Source of the DNA: Streptomyces sp. yr375
GTDB taxonomy: Bacteria; Actinomycetota; Actinomycetes; Streptomycetales; Streptomycetaceae
NCBI RefSeq assembly: GCF_900110755.1
Contig: NZ_FOFF01000015.1
Span: 96,100 to 160,099, forward strand
DNA length: 64,000 bases
Reading direction: 5' to 3'
Position 1 is the stretch's first letter. Every line of letters begins with the position of its first letter. A program made the translations under genes and the position numbers. Under the pieces are notes generated by a model. That model was given only the letters and a program-made list of their open reading frames with translations. It searched no databases and was not told where the DNA came from. Positions 33,403-40,171 of the stretch are shown here, one piece after another.

Positions 33403-34101
33403 ATGAACACGCTGCACGGTATGAGCACCAACGCAGTCGCAGTCGTCACCCGCCTGCACGACGTGCACCGGGGTTCCGAGAAGTCCGGTGCGGTGAGCGG
33501 ACGGGGGTGCGCTCGCGGCACCGGGCGTCAGCACAACGCGTGCATGACGGTGGTCGACACGGCGGAGCGTCCCTCGCTGACCGAGGCGGAGTTCACCGCC
33601 TACGTCCAGGAGCGCCGCGCCTCCCTGTACGCCACCGCCTACCACCTCACCGGCGACCGCTTCGAGGCCGAGGACCTGCTGCAGAGCGCGCTGTTCTCGA
33701 CGTACCGGGCGTGGGACCGGATCAGTGACAAGGCCGCCGTCGGGGGATATCTGCGGCGGACGATGACCAACCTGCACATCAGCGCGTGGCGCCGCCGCAA
33801 GCTGAACGAGTACCCGACCGAGGAACTGCCGGAGACGCCCGGCGACACGGACGCGATGCGCGGCACCGAACTGCGCGCGGTCCTGTGGCAGGCGCTGGCC
33901 CGGCTGCCCGAACTCCAGCGGACGATGCTGGTCCTGCGTTACTACGAGGGCCGGACCGACCCGGAGATCGCGGAGATCCTCGACATCAGTGTCGGCACGG
34001 TGAAGTCCAGCATCTGGCGGTCGCTCCGCCGGCTGCGTGAGGACGAGGTCCTCAGCTTCGGCCGTGACGAGGAGGACGCCTTCGGGGAGCTGGTCGCCTG
34101 A
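33403..34101 (+). CDS. sigQ: ECF sigma factor SigQ
   Basis: 232 residues from the ATG at 33403 behind a G-rich site. Sigma region 2 (YATAYHLTGDRFEAEDLLQS, YLRRTMTNLHISAWRRRKLN) and region 4 (LQRTMLVLRYYEGRTDPEIA, GTVKSSIWRSLRRLRED) are intact. The first 45 residues (NTLHGMSTNAVAVVTRL, SGAVSGRGCARGTGRQ) precede the sigma fold and occur in related Streptomyces sigma factors; a start at ATG 33544 is possible. It is divergent from afsQ1 and a known AfsQ1 target. In S. coelicolor SigQ counteracts the positive effect of AfsQ1 on antibiotics. Confidence 0.93.
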   Translation: MNTLHGMSTNAVAVVTRLHDVHRGSEKSGAVSGRGCARGTGRQHNACMTVVDTAERPSLTEAEFTAYVQERRASLYATAYHLTGDRFEAEDLLQSALFSTYRAWDRISDKAAVGGYLRRTMTNLHISAWRRRKLNEYPTEELPETPGDTDAMRGTELRAVLWQALARLPELQRTMLVLRYYEGRTDPEIAEILDISVGTVKSSIWRSLRRLREDEVLSFGRDEEDAFGELVA

Positions 34102-34290
34102 AGGTGACGGGGGAAGGGCCCGGCTTCGCTCAGGGAAGCCGGTGAACGGGGGAGGAAAGGGCCGGCTTCTCGCCGGTCGCGGGGGAGCGGTACCGGGGGG
34201 CCCGACGGGGGACGTTGGGGGAGCGGTACCGCGTACGTAAGGGGAAGCGCCACCCGGGGGGCACGGGGTGGGCACGGGGGAGCGCAAGAG
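34102..34290 (+). other. G-run-rich intergenic region (possible G-quadruplex)
   Basis: Downstream of sigQ the plus strand contains at least ten runs of four to six G within 190 bases (for example gggggagcggtaccgggggg). It includes a short inverted repeat, ccggcttcgctcagggaagccgg. No gene was found. The region could form G-quadruplexes in the sigQ 3' untranslated RNA. Confidence 0.5.
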
Positions 34291-34329
34291 AGCGGGACTG
34301 GAGGGCCGGGGGGTCCGTTCAGTCCCGCT
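34291..34329. terminator. Terminator between sigQ and the uridine-kinase-like gene
   Basis: 10-bp perfect stem AGCGGGACTG / CAGTCCCGCT followed by TTTTG. The long loop contains a further GGGCC/GG..CC pairing. It can act on both convergent transcripts. Confidence 0.8.
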
Positions 34330-34358
34330 TTTGCGTGCGCGGCGTACAGGTACGGGCT

Positions 34359-34997
34359 TCAGGCGGCCGTGCGGGATGTCGGGGCCTGGTGGCCGGCGGC
34401 GGCGGACGCCAGGCGGCCCATCGCCTCGTCGCGGTCGCAGGCGTACGCGCCCAGCGCGGTCTGGCGGGCCACGATCGAGCGTTCGGCGCGCATCAGGCGC
34501 CAGCCGCGGCGCAGCAGGAAGGGGACCGACTTGCGGCCCTCCTTCAGGTCCCGCAGGAAGCGGCGGCGGAACGTCTTCACCGGGCCGCGGCTCAGGCACA
34601 GCGCGTCGGCCAGGACGCCCAGTTCCCGGCAGCGGTTCACGATCTCGGCGGCGAAGATGCCCTCCGCGATGAACAGCGGGGTCCGCCCGATCTCGACCGC
34701 GTCCGCGCCGGTGCGGGCGCTGAGCGAGATGTCGTACACGGGAACGTTCGTACGGCCCGTGCCGCACAGTTCCACGATCGCGGCGACGGCCGTGTCCGCG
34801 TCCCACGAGTCGGGGTGGTCCCAGTCGATGTCCGCACTCCCGGCGACCAGGGGCAGCGTCGGGTCGTCGCCCTCTTTGTAGAAGTCGTCGAGCCGCAGCA
34901 CCGGGAGGCCGGAGCGGGCGCCGAGCAGGGACTTGCCGGAGCCGGAAGGGCCGCAGAGCAGCACGACTCGCGTCGGTATGGGCGGAGGGGAGGTCAC
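34359..34997 (-). CDS. Uridine kinase-like P-loop protein
   Basis: 212 residues. Walker A is VVLLCGPSGSGKSLLGARSG near residue 15, followed by LRLDDFYKEGDDPTLP, the uridine-kinase/PRK signature, and IDWDHPDSWD and PVYDISLSAR for the substrate side. The family phosphorylates uridine or cytidine to the monophosphate, or related small alcohols. Within a window rich in nucleoside catabolic genes, salvage of imported uridine (including that made by the cytidine deaminase) is a fair inference. No CTACGCGCGTAG site was seen upstream, so it may be regulated separately. Confidence 0.85.
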   Translation of the reverse strand: MTSPPPIPTRVVLLCGPSGSGKSLLGARSGLPVLRLDDFYKEGDDPTLPLVAGSADIDWDHPDSWDADTAVAAIVELCGTGRTNVPVYDISLSARTGADAVEIGRTPLFIAEGIFAAEIVNRCRELGVLADALCLSRGPVKTFRRRFLRDLKEGRKSVPFLLRRGWRLMRAERSIVARQTALGAYACDRDEAMGRLASAAAGHQAPTSRTAA

Positions 34998-35124
34998 GGG
35001 TCACCAGTGTGCGGCATCACCCGGGCCGTCAACGACCCCGCGGGTCGGCTTTGAAGCGCGCGTCACACCTCAACTACCCTTCGTGTCGACCTCATTACCT
35101 TGCGCATCAGAAGGTGGCAACGCG

Positions 35125-35532
35125 ATGGCCCGACACGACTCATCCCACACCTCCACCGGCCGGCGTGCCCTCGCCGCCCTCGCGACCGCCGGCGTGGCGC
35201 TGGGCGCGGGCGCCGGTACGGCCGCCGCGGCCACCGCCGAGCCCGTCGTCGACGTGATGCGGACGCACCCCACCTCGCTCGGCCGGATCGACCCGCAGGC
35301 GGGCTTGCAGGGGGCGCTCGGCTCCCTGACGTACGTCACCGGCACCGTCTCCGGCCTCAAGCCCAACCCGCTCGCGGGCACCGGCGTCGACCCCCTCGAC
35401 AACGGAGTCGGCACCCAGCTCGCCGACTTCAAGCCGCTGACCTCCCAGATGCTGACCGGGCCGGTGGCCCAGGCGCAGTCGATCGGGTCGATCCCGGTGC
35501 TGGGGGACGTCACGAAGGTGCTGGGCGGCTGA
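35125..35532 (+). CDS. Small secreted protein of unknown function
   Basis: 135 residues with an N-terminal signal sequence (GRRALAALATAGVALGAGAG, cleavage near TAAAATAEP). The mature protein includes VDVMRTHPTSLGRIDPQAG and GLKPNPLAGTGVDPLDNGVG, with neither cysteines nor recognised domains. It resembles in style the secreted protein at 28742. An aaggtgg site lies just before the ATG. Terminated by a 15-bp-stem hairpin shared with the convergent ALDH operon. Function unknown. Confidence 0.78.
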   Translation: MARHDSSHTSTGRRALAALATAGVALGAGAGTAAAATAEPVVDVMRTHPTSLGRIDPQAGLQGALGSLTYVTGTVSGLKPNPLAGTGVDPLDNGVGTQLADFKPLTSQMLTGPVAQAQSIGSIPVLGDVTKVLGG

Positions 35533-35553
35533 ATCGCGTACCGACAGCTTTGA

Positions 35554-35591
35554 GAGCCGCGCCGCCCCCGGACGGAGGGGCGGCGCGGCTC
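35554..35591. terminator. Bidirectional terminator with 15-bp perfect stem
   Basis: GAGCCGCGCCGCCCC pairs exactly with GGGGCGGCGCGGCTC across an 8-base loop. It lies between the convergent secreted-protein gene and the deoC-ALDH operon. Confidence 0.9.
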
Positions 35592-35605
35592 GTTCGCGGG
35601 GTGGC

Positions 35606-36505
35606 TCAGTAGGCGGAGCCGGACGCGCCCAGGGAGCCGGTCGGGTGCCAGACCGTCTTGGTCTCCAGGAAGGCCGTCAGGCGTTCGGTGCCCGGGGCCG
35701 CCGACCAGTCGTCCACAGGCTGTGGACGCAGGACGCGCTTGAGGTTGTCGGCCGCCGCGATCTCCAGCTCCTTCGCGAGGACGTCGTCCGCGCCCGCGAG
35801 GTCGATCGCGTTGACGTCCTGGTGGGCGGCGAGCGGCGCCGCGAGCTCTGCCGTACGGCCGGAGAGGACGTTGACGACGCCGCCGGGGACGTCGGAGGTG
35901 GCCAGGACCTCGCCGAGGGAGAGGGCCGGGAGCGGGGACCTCTCGCTCGCGACGACGATCGCCGTGTTGCCCGTCGCGATGACCGGGGCCAGGACGCTCA
36001 CCAGGCCCAGGAACGACGACTCCTGGGGGGCCAGGACCGTGACCACGCCGGTCGGCTCGGGCGAGGAGAGGTTGAAGTACGGGCCGGCGACCGGGTTCGC
36101 GCCGCCCACGACCTGGGCGATCTTGTCGGTCCAGCCCGCGTACCAGACCCAGCGGTCGATCGTGGCGTCCACGAGCACGGCCGCCTTCGACTTCGACAGG
36201 CCCTCGGCGTCCGCGACCTCACGGGTGAACTGCTCCTTGCGGCCCTCCAGCATCTCGGCGACGCGGTAGAGGACCTGGCCCCGGTTGTACGCCGTCGCCC
36301 CGGCCCAGCCGCCGAACGCCTTGCGGGCCGCCACCACGGCGTCACGGGCGTCCTTGCGGGACGACTGCGGCGCGTTCGCGAGCCACTTGCCCTTGGAGTC
36401 CGTCACCTCGTACACCCGGCCGCTCTCGGAACGCGGGAACTTGCCCCCGACGTACAGCTTGTAGGTCTTGAAGACGCCGAGGCGTTCGTTGGTGCGGTCA
36501 GACAT
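35606..36505 (-). CDS. Aldehyde dehydrogenase-like protein lacking the catalytic half
   Basis: 299 residues. It aligns in style with the NAD-binding half of ALDH (YKLYVGGKFPRSESGRVYEV, DARDAVVAARKAFGGWA, WTDKIAQVVGGANPVAGPY) but ends before the catalytic cysteine loop and the following domain. The usual proline-and-Asn strand reads LAPQESSFLGLVSVLAPVIA. It overlaps the 3' end of the full ALDH gene by eight bases and is third in the deoC operon. As it is neatly formed and in frame, it is probably a real regulatory or structural partner of the full enzyme rather than debris. This paired arrangement recurs in Streptomyces. Confidence 0.8.
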   Translation of the reverse strand: MSDRTNERLGVFKTYKLYVGGKFPRSESGRVYEVTDSKGKWLANAPQSSRKDARDAVVAARKAFGGWAGATAYNRGQVLYRVAEMLEGRKEQFTREVADAEGLSKSKAAVLVDATIDRWVWYAGWTDKIAQVVGGANPVAGPYFNLSSPEPTGVVTVLAPQESSFLGLVSVLAPVIATGNTAIVVASERSPLPALSLGEVLATSDVPGGVVNVLSGRTAELAAPLAAHQDVNAIDLAGADDVLAKELEIAAADNLKRVLRPQPVDDWSAAPGTERLTAFLETKTVWHPTGSLGASGSAY

Positions 36506-37934
36506 CGAGGTACGCCTCCAGGCCGTGGCGACCGCCCTCGCGGCCGAAGCCCGATTCCTTGTAGCCGCCGAACGGCGAGGTCGGGTCGAACTTGTTGAAC
36601 GTGTTGGACCAGATGACGCCCGCGCGCAGCTTGCTCGCGACCGCGAGGATGCGGGAGCCCTTCTCGGTCCAGATGCCCGCCGACAGGCCGTACTGGCTGT
36701 TGTTGGCCTTGGCGACCGCCTCGTCGGGCGTACGGAAGGTCAGGACCGACAGGACCGGGCCGAAGATCTCGTCGCGGGCGACGGTGTGGGCCTGGGTGAC
36801 GTTCGTGAAGAGCGTCGGCGCGAACCAGTAGCCGGAGGCGGGCAGTTCGCAGGCCGCGGACCAGCGCTCGGCGCCCTCGGCCTCGCCCTGCTCGACGAGC
36901 GAGGTGATGCGCGAGAGCTGCTCGGCGGAGTTGATCGCGCCGATGTCCGTGTTCTTGTCGAGCGGGTCGCCGAGCCGGAGGGTGGCGAGGCGGCGCTTGA
37001 GGGAGTCCAGCAGCTCGTCCTGGATCGACTCCTGGACGAGCAGGCGGCTGCCCGCGCAGCAGACCTGGCCCTGGTTGAAGAAGATGCCGCTGACGATCCC
37101 CTCCACCGCCTGGTCGATCGGGGCGTCGTCGAAGACGATGTTGGCGCCCTTGCCGCCCAGTTCGAGCGTGAGCTTCTTGCGGGTGCCGGCGACCGTGCGG
37201 GCGATCTCCTTGCCGACGGCCGTGGAGCCGGTGAACGCCACCTTGTCGACATCCGGGTGCGCGATGAGCGCGGCGCCCGTGTCGCCGTAGCCGGGGAGGA
37301 TGTTGACGACGCCCCGGGGCAGGCCCGCCTGGCGGCACACGTCCGCGAAGAAGAGCGCGGAGAGAGGCGTCGTCTCGGCCGGCTTCAGCACCACCGTGTT
37401 GCCGGTGGCCAGGGCCGGGGCGATCTTCCACGCCAGCATCAGCAGGGGGAAGTTCCAGGGGATGACCTGGCCCGCGACGCCCAGGGGCCGCGGGCTCGCG
37501 CCGTAGCCCGCGTGGTCGAGCTTGTCGGCCCAGCCCGCGTAGTAGAAGAAGTGCGCGGCGACCAGGGGGAGGTCGGCGTCGCGGGTCTCCTTGATGGGCT
37601 TGCCGTTGTCGAGGGTCTCCAGGACGGCGAGCTCGCGGCTGCGCTCCTGGATGATGCGGGCGATGCGGAAGAGGTACTTCGCGCGCTCGGCGCCCGGCAG
37701 CGCGGACCACTTCTCGAAGGCCTTGCGGGCGGCCCTCACCGCGCGGTCGACGTCCTCCGCGCCGGCCTGGGCGATCTCCGACAGCACCTCCTCGGTGCTG
37801 GGGCTGACCGTCTTGAAGACCTTGCCGTCGGCCGCCTCGACGAACTCGCCGTCGATGAACAGGCCGTAGGAGGGGGCGATGTCGACGACCGAGCGGGACT
37901 CGGGCGCCGGTGCGTATTCGAATACCGAAGCCAT
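36498..37934 (-). CDS. Aldehyde dehydrogenase, NAD(P)-dependent
   Basis: 478 residues, complete. The cofactor and catalytic elements are present: VIPWNFPLLMLAWKIAPALA with the oxyanion Asn, GSTAVGKEIA in the Rossmann fold, general base Glu in LTLELGGKGANIVF, and catalytic Cys in NQGQVCCAGSRL. It oxidises an aldehyde to an acid. Its gene starts five bases after the deoC stop, and DeoC releases acetaldehyde from deoxyribose-5-phosphate, so acetaldehyde is the obvious candidate substrate. That is an inference from the operon. Confidence 0.92.
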   Translation of the reverse strand: MASVFEYAPAPESRSVVDIAPSYGLFIDGEFVEAADGKVFKTVSPSTEEVLSEIAQAGAEDVDRAVRAARKAFEKWSALPGAERAKYLFRIARIIQERSRELAVLETLDNGKPIKETRDADLPLVAAHFFYYAGWADKLDHAGYGASPRPLGVAGQVIPWNFPLLMLAWKIAPALATGNTVVLKPAETTPLSALFFADVCRQAGLPRGVVNILPGYGDTGAALIAHPDVDKVAFTGSTAVGKEIARTVAGTRKKLTLELGGKGANIVFDDAPIDQAVEGIVSGIFFNQGQVCCAGSRLLVQESIQDELLDSLKRRLATLRLGDPLDKNTDIGAINSAEQLSRITSLVEQGEAEGAERWSAACELPASGYWFAPTLFTNVTQAHTVARDEIFGPVLSVLTFRTPDEAVAKANNSQYGLSAGIWTEKGSRILAVASKLRAGVIWSNTFNKFDPTSPFGGYKESGFGREGGRHGLEAYLDV

Positions 37935-37939
37935 GGTGA

Positions 37940-38905
37940 TCAGTCCACCGTCACGTAGTCGGGACCGGAGTAGCGGCCGGTGGCCAGCTTCTGACGCTGC
38001 ATCAGCAGGTCGTTGAGGAGCGAGGAGGCGCCGAAGCGGAACCAGTGGTTGTCCAGCCAGTCCTCGCCGGCGGTCTCGTTGACCAGCACGAGGAACTTGA
38101 CGGCGTCCTTGGAGGTACGGATGCCGCCGGCCGGCTTCACGCCCACCTGGACGCCGGTCTGCGCCCGGAAGTCGCGCACCGCCTCCAGCATGAGGAGCGT
38201 GTTCGCGGGCGTGGCGTTGACGGCGACCTTGCCGGTGGACGTCTTGATGAAGTCCGCCCCGGCCAGCATGCCGAGCCAGCTCGCCCGCCGGATGTTGTCG
38301 TACGTCGACAGCTCGCCCGTCTCGAAGATGACCTTCAGGCGGGCGGCGCCCGAGGCCTCCTTCACGGCGACGATCTCCTCGTACACCTTCAGGTAGTGGC
38401 CGCCGAGGAACGCCCCGCGGTCGATGACCATGTCGATCTCGTCGGCGCCGGCGGCGACCGCGTCACGGACGTCCGCCAGCTTCACCGGGAGGGCGGCGCG
38501 GCCGGCCGGGAAGGCGGTGGCGACCGAGGCGACCTTCACCGGCGAGCCGGCGACGGCCGCCTTCGCGGTGGCCACCATGTCGGGGTAGACGCAGACCGCG
38601 GCCGTGGCGGGGGCGCTGCGGTCGGTCGGGTCGGGGCGGACCGCCTTCGCGCCGAGCGCCCGGACCTTGCCCGGGGTGTCCGCGCCTTCCAGCGTCGTCA
38701 GGTCGACCATCGAGATGGCGAGGTCGATGGCGTACGCCTTCGCGGTCGTCTTGATGGAACGGGTACCGAGAGCGGCTGCGCGCGCCTCCAGGCCGACCGC
38801 GTCGACGCCGGGCAGCCCGTGGAGGAAGCGGCGCAGCGAGCTGTCGGACGCGGTCACGTCCGTAAGGGCATCGGCTGCGGTGGGTGCATTGGTGGGCATG
38901 GTCAC
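37940..38905 (-). CDS. deoC: Deoxyribose-phosphate aldolase
   Basis: 321 residues from GTG 38905 (ATG 38899 is the alternative). The GTG is preferred because a TATGCT -10 hexamer ends six bases before it, giving a leaderless transcript. Class I DERA motifs are present: VATAFPAGRAALPVKL, GADEIDMVIDRGAFL, the Schiff-base lysine in FIKTSTGKVA and the second active-site lysine in GVKPAGGIRTSKDAV. It cleaves 2-deoxyribose-5-phosphate to glyceraldehyde-3-phosphate and acetaldehyde. It heads an operon with two ALDH-family genes. The operator CTACGCGCGTAG lies between its -35 (TGTACA) and -10. Confidence 0.95.
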   Translation of the reverse strand: MTMPTNAPTAADALTDVTASDSSLRRFLHGLPGVDAVGLEARAAALGTRSIKTTAKAYAIDLAISMVDLTTLEGADTPGKVRALGAKAVRPDPTDRSAPATAAVCVYPDMVATAKAAVAGSPVKVASVATAFPAGRAALPVKLADVRDAVAAGADEIDMVIDRGAFLGGHYLKVYEEIVAVKEASGAARLKVIFETGELSTYDNIRRASWLGMLAGADFIKTSTGKVAVNATPANTLLMLEAVRDFRAQTGVQVGVKPAGGIRTSKDAVKFLVLVNETAGEDWLDNHWFRFGASSLLNDLLMQRQKLATGRYSGPDYVTVD

Positions 38906-38911
38906 CAGACG

Positions 38912-38940
38912 AGCATATCTACGCGCGTAGCGGCTGTACA
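38912..38940 (-). promoter_or_regulatory. deoC promoter with embedded CTACGCGCGTAG operator
   Basis: Reading the minus strand: -35 TGTACA (38940-38935), a 17-base spacer that contains the perfect palindrome (38930-38919), -10 TATGCT (38917-38912), then six bases to GTG. A repressor bound in the spacer would exclude RNA polymerase. Confidence 0.8.
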
Positions 38941-39022
38941 CCCCGGGAAGTCCTTGCGGGGAGGTTCGGCGCTGGGGCTTCCCTGTAGGGGTGCGGAGGG
39001 GGCGTCGGGCAGAATCGGGGTC

Positions 39023-39769
39023 ATGACGAGCCCGGAAGACCAGTCACCAGCGCAGCGACCTTCGGAGTCCTCGGGGTCCTCGGAGTCCTCAGGGTCTTCG
39101 GGTTTCTCGGGGTTCGAGATCAAGGACCGTGTCTATCGGTCGCCCGCGGGCATGGTCGGTGGGGTGCTGTTGCTGGGGCTGGCCGGGTGGCTCGGGGGCG
39201 ACGCGATCGTCGCGGGTGACGGGCGGACGCCGTGGCTGGCGCTCGCGTCGCTGATCCTGGTCGTGCCGCTGACCGTCGCCTTCACACTGCGGCCCGCCGT
39301 GTACGCGGGCCAGGACCGGCTGCGGGTGCGCAATCCGTTCCGGCTGATCGTGCTGCCCTGGGGGCAGGTCGCCGCGCTGCGGTCCGGTTACTCCAACGAG
39401 GTCGTCGCCGCGTCGGGGAAGAAGTTCCAGTTGTGGGCCGTCCCGGTGTCGATGCGGGCGCGGAAGAAGGCGAACCGGCAGAAGGCCCGGGCGGCGGCTG
39501 CGGCGCGGGGTGGCGCGGGCGGCCGGGGTGGCCTGGGCGGCGGGCTCGGGTTCGGCGGGTTGTCGCGTGGGGGCGGTGCCGCGGCCGCGCCGGACGGGCC
39601 CGTGCGGGCCGAGACCGACCGGGTGATGGACGAGCTGCGGGAACTGTGGGAGGCACGCGAGAAGGAGGAGAGCGCCCAGGGCGAGGTCACCGTGCGGTGG
39701 GCCTGGGAGATCGTGGGGCCGGCGGTGGCGGGCGCCGTGGTGCTGGGGATTCTGCTGGTTATGGGGTGA
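39023..39769 (+). CDS. PH-like membrane protein with Ser/Gly N-terminal repeat
   Basis: 248 residues. Two adjacent hydrophobic helices (about 42-60 and 72-90) are followed by a bacterial PH-like segment (YAGQDRLRVRNPFRLIVLPW, LRSGYSNEVVAASGKKFQLW). A charged and glycine-rich linker (ARKKANRQKARAAAAARGG, then GLGGGLGFGGLSRGGG) follows, and one C-terminal helix (GPAVAGAVVLGILLVMG). The N-terminus is a serine/glycine tract (SESSGSSESSGSSGF) encoded by six 9-bp units. Family members are membrane proteins of unknown function near the deo genes in Streptomyces. No enzymatic motif. Confidence 0.78.
   Translation: MTSPEDQSPAQRPSESSGSSESSGSSGFSGFEIKDRVYRSPAGMVGGVLLLGLAGWLGGDAIVAGDGRTPWLALASLILVVPLTVAFTLRPAVYAGQDRLRVRNPFRLIVLPWGQVAALRSGYSNEVVAASGKKFQLWAVPVSMRARKKANRQKARAAAAARGGAGGRGGLGGGLGFGGLSRGGGAAAAPDGPVRAETDRVMDELRELWEAREKEESAQGEVTVRWAWEIVGPAVAGAVVLGILLVMG
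39062..39115. repeat. 9-bp tandem minisatellite (unit TCGGAGTCC)
   Basis: Six in-frame 9-bp units (TCGGAGTCC, TCGGGGTCC, TCGGAGTCC, TCAGGGTCT, TCGGGTTTC, TCGGGGTTC) coding for the serine/glycine N-terminus of the PH-like protein. Confidence 0.88.
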
Positions 39770-40171
39770 GGTGGGCTGCCGCCGGGGTGCTGTGGCCGCT
39801 GGGGGCGTCATCGAGGCCGTGGGCCTAGGCGGTTGGCGGTGGTCGTCTCCTGCCCTGACCGGCGGTGGGTCAGGGCAGGTCGGCCGGGCGGCTCGTGCGG
39901 TTGTAGGCAGGGTCGGCTTTGTACCGCTCGTACCGCTCGTACCGCTCGGGCGGGCGTAGGCGAGTCGGCTCGTGCCCTTCGTGCGGTCGTAGCAAGGGTG
40001 GCTCGTACCGCTCGTACCGCTCGTACCGCTCGGGTGGGCGTAGGCGAGTCGGCTCGTGCCCTTCGTGCGGTCGTAGCAAGGGTGGCTCGTACCGCTTGTG
40101 CCGCTCGGGCGGGCGTCGGCGGGTCCGGTTCGTGCCCCTCGTGCGGGCGTCGCAGGGGCTCGTACCGTCCG
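39770..40171. repeat. Intergenic 84-bp tandem repeat with nested 9-bp repeats
   Basis: 402-bp region between convergent genes. Copies of an 84-bp unit begin at 39921, 40005 and 40089 (the third is degenerate and shorter). Each starts with three tandem GTACCGCTC nonamers (two variants in copy three) and continues with a cgagtcggctcgtgcccttc segment. 84 is a multiple of three, so frames stay open on both strands, for example a plus-strand frame with YRSYRSYRSGGRRR repeats, but no credible start or homology supports a gene. The first 150 bases (39770-39920) hold nothing recognisable. Confidence 0.85.

Noticed and set aside
34359..34997. Membership of the uridine-kinase-like gene in the CTACGCGCGTAG regulon
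   Set aside because: The upstream sequence has gcgcgcgtcacacc but no palindrome or hexamer spacing like the other sites.
33181..35004. 607-codon minus-strand frame over sigQ
   Set aside because: Antisense of sigQ and out of frame with the uridine-kinase-like gene; no conserved motif.
39921..40171. CRISPR-like array
   Set aside because: Repeats are contiguous without unique spacers, are imperfect, and no cas genes are nearby.
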